Notes under the pieces: generated by a model
What the model was told of the DNA's origin: nothing
Database searches by the model: none
Seen by the model: the letters and a program-made list of their open reading frames with translations, nothing else
Position numbers and translations under genes: made by a program
Shown here: positions 46,853 through 53,418 of the stretch, piece by piece
How positions within the stretch are numbered: position 1 is the first letter of the stretch
Layout of the letters: every line of letters begins with the position of its first letter
Assembly: GCA_963761425.1 (NCBI GenBank)
Contig: CAVXGQ010000003.1
Location: 1 to 64,000 of the forward strand
Reading direction: 5' to 3'
Source: Bog-793 sp963761425
GTDB lineage: Bacteria > Actinomycetota > Acidimicrobiia > Acidimicrobiales > Bog-793
Length of the DNA stretch: 64,000 bases

Positions 46853-47301
46853 CCGAACCTGTCGTCTTGTTGCTCTCGGGCCCGAACCTTGGACTGCTCG
46901 GAGAACGCGAGCCGTCCATTTACGGCACCGCGACGCTCGCCGATCACGTCGCACGGGCCGAAGGGGTGGCGCGCCGCCACGGCTTCCGGTTCGAGCACCT
47001 CCAGAGCGAGCACGAGGGTGATCTCGTCGAGGCGGTGCACCGCGCGCGCCACCGGGTGGCGGCGATCGTGGTGAACGCCGGTGCCCTGTCGCACTACGGT
47101 TGGTCGCTCCACGATGCGCTGGCGGCTTACGAAGGGAAGGTGATCGAGCTTCACCTCTCGCTTCCGGACTCGCGGGAGTCCTGGCGCCGCCGCTCGGTCC
47201 TGGCGCCGGTCGCGGACGGCGCGATCGCCGGCTTCGGCGGACTCGGTTATGAACTGGCGATCGAAGCCGCGGTCCGGCTGGTGAAAGAAGGGGAGGTGTA
47301 G
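46849..47301 (+). CDS. aroQ: Type II 3-dehydroquinate dehydratase, divergent
   Basis: 150 residues. It matches type II dehydroquinases in GPNLGLLGEREPSIYG (catalytic Arg and Tyr), QSEHEGDLVEAVH, and HLSLPDSRESWRRRSVLAP. Some normally constant positions differ: GPNLNLLG reads GPNLGLLG, NPGAYTHTS reads NAGALSHYG, and HLSN reads HLSL. The catalytic Arg, Tyr, Asn and His seem kept. It probably still dehydrates 3-dehydroquinate, given its position right after aroKB (4-base overlap at GTGA, start GTG 46849). Confidence 0.82.
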   Translation: MTEPVVLLLSGPNLGLLGEREPSIYGTATLADHVARAEGVARRHGFRFEHLQSEHEGDLVEAVHRARHRVAAIVVNAGALSHYGWSLHDALAAYEGKVIELHLSLPDSRESWRRRSVLAPVADGAIAGFGGLGYELAIEAAVRLVKEGEV

Positions 47302-47303
47302 GG

Positions 47304-48437
47304 ATGGCCGTGGAGGTGATCAGGGAGGTGGGGGAGACGGGAGCGGCGCCACTCGCCCCCATGGATCTTCCCTTACGACTCGTCCGGCTGCGGGAGCTTC
47401 TCGGCAAGGAACGCCTCAGCGGGATGCTCGTCACCTCGCTCAGCAACGTCCGCTACCTGAGCGGGTTCTCCGGGTCGAGCGCCATGCTGCTCGTGACGGC
47501 GCGGCACACCCTGCTGGTCACCGACGGGCGCTACCGGGACCAGGCGGCGGCCCAGCTGGCGGCGGCCGGTGTCAAGGTCGATCTCGAGGTCGTCGGCCGG
47601 ACGAAGCAGATCGACTCGATCGTGCGAGCGACCCGCGGCTTGGCTCAGCTCGGCCTCGAGGCCAAGGCGGTGAGCTGGTCGTTCCAGGCCGAGCTCGCCG
47701 GCGCCCTGAAGCCCGCGCTGGTGGCAACCTCGGGTCTCGTCGAGGCGATCCGGCTGGTGAAGGACCCCGGAGAGATCGCCCGGATCGAACGGGCCTGCGA
47801 GATCGCCGACGTCGCGTTGGCGCAGACCAAGCCGCGACTCACCGAGGGCGTGACCGAGGCGCAGTTCGCGGCGGAGCTCGATTTCGAGATGCGCCAGCGG
47901 GGAGCTGCCGGTCCTTCGTTCGACACCATCGTCGCCAGCGGGCCGAGGGGCGCCATGCCGCACGCCCAACCGACGGATCGGGCCATCCTGCCCGGCGAAC
48001 TGGTGGTCGTGGACTTCGGTGCTCTGTTCGACGGCTATCACTCCGACATGACCCGGACGATCTGTGTCGGGGATCCGTCGGCTTCGGACGCCGAGCTTTT
48101 GGGTGCGGTGGCGGCCTCGCAACGGGCGGGGCTGATCGCGGTGGCGGCCGGCGTCACCGGGGGCGAGGTCGATGCCGCTTGCCGGAAGTCGCTCGAGGAG
48201 GCGGGCTTCGGCGGGGCCTTCACGCACTCGACCGGTCACGGAGTCGGCCTCGACGTCCACGAGGCACCGACGCTCGCCGCGGGATCCGAGGACGAGCTGC
48301 CGGAAGGCACCGTCGTCACCGTCGAGCCCGGGGCGTATCTCGTCGAACACGGCGGGGTCCGCATCGAAGACACCGTGGTGGTGACGGCCGCTGGCTGCCG
48401 TCCGCTCACCAAGACGACGAAGGATTACACGATCTGA
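47304..48437 (+). CDS. pepQ: Xaa-Pro peptidase family protein (M24)
   Basis: 377 residues. A creatinase-type N-domain (LVTSLSNVRYLSGFSGS) is followed by the M24 pita-bread domain with its metal ligands: VVDFGALFDGYHSDMTRT (two Asp), STGHGVGLDVHEAP (His), VVTVEPGAYL and GGVRIEDTVVV (two Glu). Likely a cytoplasmic aminopeptidase for X-Pro bonds. The ATG at 47304 has GGGGAGG upstream. The stop overlaps the efp ATG by one base. Confidence 0.94.
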   Translation: MAVEVIREVGETGAAPLAPMDLPLRLVRLRELLGKERLSGMLVTSLSNVRYLSGFSGSSAMLLVTARHTLLVTDGRYRDQAAAQLAAAGVKVDLEVVGRTKQIDSIVRATRGLAQLGLEAKAVSWSFQAELAGALKPALVATSGLVEAIRLVKDPGEIARIERACEIADVALAQTKPRLTEGVTEAQFAAELDFEMRQRGAAGPSFDTIVASGPRGAMPHAQPTDRAILPGELVVVDFGALFDGYHSDMTRTICVGDPSASDAELLGAVAASQRAGLIAVAAGVTGGEVDAACRKSLEEAGFGGAFTHSTGHGVGLDVHEAPTLAAGSEDELPEGTVVTVEPGAYLVEHGGVRIEDTVVVTAAGCRPLTKTTKDYTI

Positions 48438-48997
48438 TGGCCCTGTCGACGAACGATCTGAAAAACGGGATGGCCCTCGACCTGTCCGACGGACTGTTCG
48501 AGGTGGTCGAGTTCCAGCACGTGAAGCCCGGCAAGGGTGGTGCCTTCGTGCGCACCAAGCTCCGCAACCTCCGGAACAAGGCGGTGATCGAGCGGACCTT
48601 CCGCGCCGACGAGCGGGTGGAGCAGGCGGTGATCGACAAGCGCGAGATGCAGTTCCTCTACCGCGACGGGACCGACTACGTGTTCATGGACAACGTCTCG
48701 TATGACCAGATGACCGTGTCTGCCGCCACCTTGGGGAACGTCGCACCGTTCTTGAAGGTGGGGAACTCGGTCATTCTGGCGCTGCACGAGACGGAGATCG
48801 TCGACGTCGAGCTACCGGCGGCCGTCGAGCTGGAAATCACCGACACCGAGCCCGGCATGCAGGGCGACCGGGTCTCCGGCGCGCGCAAACCGGCGACGAC
48901 CGAGACCGGGCTCGTCGTCCAGGTCCCCCTGTTCGTCAACCCGGGCGACCGGATCAAGGTCGACACCCGGTCCGGTGAGTACCTCACCAGGGCGTAG
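48437..48997 (+). CDS. efp: Translation elongation factor P
   Basis: 186 residues, three beta-barrel domains. It relieves ribosome stalling at polyproline. Start MALSTNDLKNGMALDL, loop residue Lys33 in KPGKGGAFVR (the site modified in some bacteria), and the C-terminal signature VPLFVNPGDRIKVDTRSGEY (part) are intact. ATG at 48437 overlaps the pepQ stop. No EpmA/EarP/YmfI-type modification gene is nearby. Confidence 0.97.
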   Translation: MALSTNDLKNGMALDLSDGLFEVVEFQHVKPGKGGAFVRTKLRNLRNKAVIERTFRADERVEQAVIDKREMQFLYRDGTDYVFMDNVSYDQMTVSAATLGNVAPFLKVGNSVILALHETEIVDVELPAAVELEITDTEPGMQGDRVSGARKPATTETGLVVQVPLFVNPGDRIKVDTRSGEYLTRA

Positions 48998-49007
48998 GCC
49001 GCGGACT

Positions 49008-49415
49008 TTGTCCACCGGCGCCCGCCGTCGGGCGAGGGAGCGGGCACTCGACCTGCTCTATGAGGCCGAGACCAAGGGGATGTCGCCGGAGGCCGTGCTC
49101 GACGCCCTCCCGGTCGCTCCCGATCCCTACGCGGCCGAGCTGGTGCGCGGGGTGGGGGTCCACCTGGCGGCGATCGACGCCCTCGTCGACGCCCACGCCG
49201 CGGCGTGGGCGATCGGGCGGCTGCCCGCCGTCGACCGCCAGCTGCTGCGGATCGCGACGTACGAACTGGTCTTCGGCGGCGGGGTCCCGATGGCCGTGGC
49301 GATCGACGAGGCGGTGGCGCTGGCCCAGGAGTTCTCGACCGAGGAGTCAGGCCGCTACGTGAACGGTGTGCTGGCCGGGATCGCTGCCGACCACGACGCC
49401 ACCGCGGCGCCGTGA
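49008..49415 (+). CDS. nusB: Transcription antitermination factor NusB
   Basis: 135 residues from the TTG at 49008. Binds boxA RNA with NusE for rRNA antitermination. Segments RRRARERALDLLYEAE, LPAVDRQLLRIATYELVFG and VAIDEAVALAQEFSTEESGRYVNG (in parts) are typical of NusB. An upstream GTG at 48975, inside efp, would add eleven residues. Follows efp by 10 bases; overlaps the next gene by GTGA. Confidence 0.9.
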   Translation: MSTGARRRARERALDLLYEAETKGMSPEAVLDALPVAPDPYAAELVRGVGVHLAAIDALVDAHAAAWAIGRLPAVDRQLLRIATYELVFGGGVPMAVAIDEAVALAQEFSTEESGRYVNGVLAGIAADHDATAAP

Positions 49416-50512
49416 CGAGACGCGACCCCTACGCCGCGGCGGGTGTCGACTACGCGACGCTCGACGCCGCCAAACGCCGGGCGGTGGCGGCCGCCCGGGC
49501 GACCTCGTCGGGCGCGGCGAGGTGGGGCGCCGGGGTCGACGAGCGAAGCCGTGGCGAGCCGGCCACGGTGGTGAGGTCGGACGACGCGACCTACGGGTTC
49601 GTCTTGGAGTGCCTGGGCACGAAGTCGCTGGTGGCGCGGGACTTCGAGGTGGCGACCGGGATCGATCGGTTTGACGCGATCGGCTATGACACCGTCGCCG
49701 CGGCGGTCAACGACTGCTGCTGCGTCGGCGCCCTGCCGCTCGCCGTCAACGCCTACTTCGCGACCGGCGCGGCGTCCTGGTACGCCGGGACCCGGCATGC
49801 GTCGCTCGTCGACGGGTTCGCCCGGGCGTGCCGCGACTCCGGTGCCGCCTGGGGAGGTGGCGAGTCGCCGACGCTGGCGGGGCTGGTGGCCCCGGACGGG
49901 ATCGACCTCGCGGCGGCGGTGATCGGCCGGGTGCCGACCGGGAGGGAGCCGTGGCTCGGGTCCGAGCTCGAGCCGGGCGACGAGATCGTGCTCGTCGGGT
50001 CGAGTGGCCTCCACCAGAACGGCGCCTCACTGGTGCGCGCCGTCGCCGCCCGCCTCGAGGCCGGACTGGCGACCCCGCTTAGATCCGGCCGGCTCTTCGG
50101 CGACGCGGTGCTAGACGCCGGCGTGATCTACGTCGACCTGGTCGGGCGCCTGTTCGCCGAGGAGGTCGCGGTGCACTACCTCAGCCACATCACCGGGCAC
50201 GGATGGCGCAAGCTGATGCGCGCCGACCGGGATCTCACCTACCGGGTCGAACGGCTGCCCGAAGTCCCGGAAGTGCTGAGGTTTCTCGCCGAACGGGCGG
50301 GCTTGTCGGGCGCCGAGGCCTACGCCACCCTGAACATGGGCGCCGGGCTGGCCTGCTTCGTCGCTTCCGGATCCGGCACCCGGGTGGTGGCGCTGGCGCA
50401 GGAGGTCGGGCTGGCCGCGCTCGTCGCCGGGAAGGTGGAATCGGGGTCGCGCCGGGTCCTCGTGGAGCCGCTCGGCGTCGAGTACCCGGCGGGCGAGCTC
50501 GAACTGCGTTGA
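49412..50512 (+). CDS. AIR synthase (PurM)-related protein
   Basis: 366 residues. The fold of the PurM/PurL/SelD/ThiL/HypE ATP-binding family is visible: DPYAAAGVDYATLDAAKRRA, IGYDTVAAAVNDCCCVGALP (in parts) and VLVGSSGLHQNGASLVR, then YLSHITGHGWRKLMR and LNMGAGLACFVASG. It looks like a variant phosphoribosylformylglycinamidine cyclo-ligase; whether it is the main PurM cannot be told here since no other pur gene is near. It is not SelD-like: no N-terminal UGCG or CGCG motif. The GTG at 49412 overlaps the nusB stop. Confidence 0.8.
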   Translation: MTRRDPYAAAGVDYATLDAAKRRAVAAARATSSGAARWGAGVDERSRGEPATVVRSDDATYGFVLECLGTKSLVARDFEVATGIDRFDAIGYDTVAAAVNDCCCVGALPLAVNAYFATGAASWYAGTRHASLVDGFARACRDSGAAWGGGESPTLAGLVAPDGIDLAAAVIGRVPTGREPWLGSELEPGDEIVLVGSSGLHQNGASLVRAVAARLEAGLATPLRSGRLFGDAVLDAGVIYVDLVGRLFAEEVAVHYLSHITGHGWRKLMRADRDLTYRVERLPEVPEVLRFLAERAGLSGAEAYATLNMGAGLACFVASGSGTRVVALAQEVGLAALVAGKVESGSRRVLVEPLGVEYPAGELELR

Positions 50513-50536
50513 GGCGTCGCCGGACCGGTCGGTTGG

Positions 50537-51373
50537 TCAAGCGCTCGGTTTGCGGGCCCGGATGAAGGCGCTCATGGCGGCGCCGTCCAGAGCCGCGATC
50601 GCGGCCTCGGCGTCGACCGTGTCCCGGAGCTCGGCGGTGGCGGACACCTCCTCGGCCATGCGGACCAGGCCCTCGCGGTCATAGACGTTGGTGGGCTCGA
50701 CGTCGATCGACTCAAAGCCGGCGCGATCCAGCTCCCACCGATAGTCGGCCTCGGAGAGGGCGCCCGCCAGGCAGCCGGTCCACAGGGCGATCACCCGTCG
50801 GTAGGGCTCGGCGAGCGCCCGGCGCAGGACCACGTCGGCGATCGCCAGGCGTCCGCCGGGGCGTAGTACGCGGAACGCCTCGCGGAATACGGCGGGCTTG
50901 TCGGTCGACAGGTTGACGACGCAGTTGGAGATGATCACGTCGACCGAATCGTCGGGCAGGGGAACCGCCTCGATGGTGCCCTCGAGGAAGGTGGCGTTCG
51001 TCACCCCGGCCTCGGTCTGGTTGCGCCGGGCCAAGGCCAGCATCTCCGGGGTCATGTCCAAGCCATAGGCCATGCCGCCCGGTGCGACCCGGCGAGCCGA
51101 CAGCAGCACGTCGATCCCCCCACCGGAGCCGAGGTCGAGGACGACTTCTCCCGGGCTCAGATCGGCCAAAAGAGTCGGGTTGCCGCAGCCGAGCGAAGCC
51201 GCCAGCGCCCTCTCCGGCAGTACCTCGGCCTCGTCGTCCCCGTAGAGGGTGCGGCCGAAGACGTTCTCGGTCGCGGAGGCCGGCCCGCAGCAACAAGCTC
51301 CGGTCGCCTGGGCCGCTTCGGCGTAACGCGCCCGTACCGCGTCTCTGACTTGGTCTGTCTCGGGTTTGGTCAA
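50537..51373 (-). CDS. arsM: Arsenite S-adenosylmethionine methyltransferase ArsM
   Basis: 278 residues. Methylates As(III) using SAM. SAM motif LDLGSGGGIDVLLSARRV, Cys-rich ACCCGP near the N-terminus, the As-binding Cys in ASLGCGNPT and ISNCVVNLSTDKPAVFREA (in part), and LAGALSEADYRWELD are those of ArsM. The TTG at 51373 is taken as the start because AAGGAG lies 6 bases before it. It follows the ArsC-like gene by 10 bases, so is in the same transcript. Confidence 0.92.
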   Translation of the reverse strand: MTKPETDQVRDAVRARYAEAAQATGACCCGPASATENVFGRTLYGDDEAEVLPERALAASLGCGNPTLLADLSPGEVVLDLGSGGGIDVLLSARRVAPGGMAYGLDMTPEMLALARRNQTEAGVTNATFLEGTIEAVPLPDDSVDVIISNCVVNLSTDKPAVFREAFRVLRPGGRLAIADVVLRRALAEPYRRVIALWTGCLAGALSEADYRWELDRAGFESIDVEPTNVYDREGLVRMAEEVSATAELRDTVDAEAAIAALDGAAMSAFIRARKPSA

Positions 51374-51383
51374 CTCGGTCTCC

Positions 51384-51827
51384 TTAGGTTGGCGAACCGT
51401 ATACGCGAGGTCGCCGGGTCGTGGCCCGAAGGCACGAGCCCTCGACAAGAGCCCGCCCACCTGCGTCGATATCGTCTCGGATGGGGCGGACCCCGTCGAG
51501 TCCGAGCCCCTCGGGACCTTTAATCTCCCAGTCCAGGTGGCGTTTTGCCGGGGTGGCGCGCCCGGTGTCACCACCACCCATGGTGACCACGACCCCCGCC
51601 TCGCTTGCAAGCTCTGTGGTGGCCCAGGTCGGCCGTTCGGCGACGAGATCGATGCCGACCTCGCGCCTGGCTTCCACGACCGCCGGGTGCAACCGGTCAG
51701 CCGGTTCGGAACCCGCCGAGCGCACCGTGACCTGGTGGCCGGCACGTCGGGCGAGCAGCGCCACGGCCATCGGTCGTCTACCGGCGTTGTGCGCTCAGTC
51801 GAACCCAATCGCCGACTTCTTGGTCAT
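51384..51827 (-). CDS. arsC: ArsC/low-MW phosphatase-like protein with in-frame TGA at the nucleophile (candidate selenoprotein)
   Basis: 147 codons from the ATG at 51827, which has GGGAGG upstream. The frame reads MTKKSAIGFD, then TGA (51797-51795, codon 11), then AHNAGRRPMAVALLARR and so on to TAA. The residues after the TGA fit the CX5R P-loop of low-MW phosphatase/ArsC proteins, with the TGA replacing the catalytic Cys. Further family parts: VRSAGSEPADRLHPAVVEA and VRPIRDDIDAG. If read as selenocysteine it would be a Sec arsenate reductase. The usual later Cys pair (MGCGDxC) reads MGGGDTG, and the DPAG loop reads KGPEG, so it lacks a resolving Cys; mycothiol-type ArsC also lack it. Decay of the gene remains possible. 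Confidence 0.7.
51757..51795 (-). promoter_or_regulatory. SECIS-like stem-loop after the arsC TGA
   Basis: Downstream of the TGA, a 4-bp stem CGGT (51783-51780) / ACCG (51774-51771) closes an AGACG loop. There are 16 bases between the TGA and the G at loop position two. A lower helix is possible (AGCG 51795-51792 with CGCT 51760-51757, plus CAC/GTG). This meets the published general pattern for bacterial SECIS elements (short upper stem, G among the first two loop bases, 16-37 bases from TGA), but such hairpins also occur by chance. Confidence 0.4.
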
Positions 51828-52107
51828 GCTGCCTCCCGGAACGGGTTGACGCCTTGTTGCGAGTGGCGCGTGACCATCGGATAGGTGGCGCCACCACCGG
51901 TGGCTGGCCCGCCTTCGACGGTCCCGAATCCCAGGAACCCAACGGTCGGGCTCGGCGTCACATCGGCGGAGGTATCCGGACGCCTCCCTGCAAGGTGGCC
52001 GCCGGGCCCGCGCCGCTCGCCCCGGGGCGATCGGCCCGCCGCCACGGTGCTGGCGCCGACGACGAAGCGCGCCCCCCGCGGAGGTATTCGGCGTGGCCGT
52101 CGGACAG

Positions 52108-52123
52108 ATTGATACATGTCAAT
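52108..52123. promoter_or_regulatory. ArsR-type operator palindrome 1 (ATTGA-N6-TCAAT)
   Basis: ATTGA at 52108-52112 and TCAAT at 52119-52123 form a perfect 5-base inverted repeat with a 6-base spacer, in a locally AT-rich patch of an otherwise GC-rich region. The form is close to known ArsR/SmtB operators. It lies about 280 bases upstream of the leftward arsC-arsM pair. Confidence 0.6.
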
Positions 52124-52142
52124 ATGACAGTCTGGCATTCAC

Positions 52143-52158
52143 ATTGACGACTGTCAAT
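52143..52158. promoter_or_regulatory. ArsR-type operator palindrome 2 (ATTGA-N6-TCAAT)
   Basis: A second ATTGA (52143-52147) and TCAAT (52154-52158) with the same 6-base spacer, 35 bases (start to start) from palindrome 1. Two identical-pattern sites in one AT-rich patch make chance unlikely. Confidence 0.6.
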
Positions 52159-52677
52159 ATCGCCAGACGCCGTGACGGGGACCGCAGCCGAGACGCCGCC
52201 CGAGGTGGGGCGAGAGCCGGGCCGCGCCCCGCGACGAGAAGCTGCACGGGAGGCAGACCAATTGCCCAGCTCGCCTCGGTGCTCGGTGTCATAGCGGGCC
52301 GACCCGTTGCGCCGCTCTCGATCATCGCGGCGGGGGAGATCGGACGCGGCAACCTCGATGGGCCACTGGACAAGAGCCGGCCGACGGTCTCGCATCGCGC
52401 CCGCCTGCTGGCCGAAGTGGATCGATCGGGGGACGGAAGTGCGGTGAGTGCACGTGGTGGCTGGTCGTCCCGGAGCGTTTCGCCACGTGTGCCTTTTTCT
52501 CGGCGGCAGGTAGGGAGCTCCCGGCGCCGAGGTGCGGGCCCGGGTCGGGTGTCTCGCGCCGACGTCGGGCGCCGAACCCTGGCGGTTTGGTTGGGGTCCC
52601 CGGACCGGGATCCCCGGGTGCTGGCGCGACGGTTGCGTTGCCCGGCGCGAAAAGTGGCATCCTTGAGCGGACGTGAA

Positions 52678-52697
52678 GCGGGTCCCGTGAGGCCCGC
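52678..52697 (+). promoter_or_regulatory. PyrR-binding RNA hairpin over the pyrR ribosome-binding site
   Basis: Arms GCGGG (52678-52682) and CCCGC (52693-52697) close the loop TCCCGTGAGG, which matches the conserved PyrR recognition loop (UCCNGNGAGG). The GAGG in the loop lies about 12 bases before the ATG at 52705 and is the only plausible ribosome-binding site. In mycobacteria, PyrR binds such a leader and blocks translation; the same is inferred here, with UMP/UTP raising binding. Confidence 0.75.
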
Positions 52698-52704
52698 ACG
52701 GACG

Positions 52705-53286
52705 ATGGGGAGCGCGGTGGCCGAGCAAGAGCGGCGGTTGGCACGCCCGCAGGGGTGTGTCTTCATCTCGCGTTCCCAGGTGATGGACTCGGACGACGTC
52801 CGTCGCGCCCTCGTGCGGATCGCCCACGAGATCCTGGAACGCAACCACGGCGCCGAAGGGGTCGTTCTCGTCGGGCTGCAAACCGGAGGGGTTCCACTCG
52901 CCCGTCGGATCGCCGCTGAAATAGCCGAGATCGACGGGGCCACCGTTCCGCTCGGCGTGCTCGATGTCGGGTCCTACCGCGACGACACCGACCTTCGCCC
53001 GGTCCGGTCGCGCAACGCGACCGAGATCCCGGTCGACCTCACCGGTCGCGTCGTCGTACTGGTTGACGACGTGTTGTTCACCGGACGGACGGTGCGCGCC
53101 GCGCTCGACGCGCTGGTAGACCACGGAAGGGCCCGGGCGGTGCAGTTGGCGGTGATGGTCGACCGTGGCCACCGGGAACTGCCGATCCGGCCGGACTTCG
53201 TCGGTAAGAACCTGCCGACCCGGTGGGATGAAGTGGTCGAGGTGAGCGGGGATGGGGTCGCGATCGGCGACCTCATCGAGGCCTGA
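52705..53286 (+). CDS. pyrR: Bifunctional pyr operon regulator / uracil phosphoribosyltransferase PyrR
   Basis: 193 residues. An RNA-binding regulator of pyrimidine genes that also has uracil phosphoribosyltransferase activity. The core DVRRALVRIAHEILERN, LVGLQTGGVPLARRIA, DVGSYRDDTDLRP, the PRPP motif VVLVDDVLFTGRTVRAAL and VDRGHRELPIRPDFVGKN (each typical) are complete. The ATG at 52705 gives a 27-residue leader before the core, as in mycobacterial PyrR; 52783 is an alternative. First gene of the pyr operon. Confidence 0.93.
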   Translation: MGSAVAEQERRLARPQGCVFISRSQVMDSDDVRRALVRIAHEILERNHGAEGVVLVGLQTGGVPLARRIAAEIAEIDGATVPLGVLDVGSYRDDTDLRPVRSRNATEIPVDLTGRVVVLVDDVLFTGRTVRAALDALVDHGRARAVQLAVMVDRGHRELPIRPDFVGKNLPTRWDEVVEVSGDGVAIGDLIEA

Positions 53287-53418
53287 GCACCGTGGGTGGC
53301 CACCGCCAGGCTCGTCCCGCCGACTCCTGGCCGGAGGGGCCCGGCGAGCCCATCGGGGGGTTCTCCGCGCTTACCGGGCACGACCTTCACGTGAAACCGG
53401 GACCGGCGGGGAGGCGAA

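Larger units (their letters stand above)
51828..52704. other. Intergenic stretch between arsC and pyrR
   Basis: About 880 bases without a recognisable gene. It holds two ArsR-type palindromes (52108-52158) and the pyrR leader hairpin (52678-52697). A leftward frame from 52138 to 51824 ends in protein-like text (VGFLGFGTVEGGPATGGG, PMVTRHSQQGVNPFREA); it may be the degraded tail of a lost ars gene or a short real protein, but I do not recognise it. The open frame that runs into pyrR from 52093 is not considered real before 52705. Confidence 0.5.

Noticed and set aside
52093..52704. N-terminal extension of pyrR to 52093
   Set aside because: It would cover the ArsR-like operators and the PyrR hairpin, and shows no conserved protein sequence.
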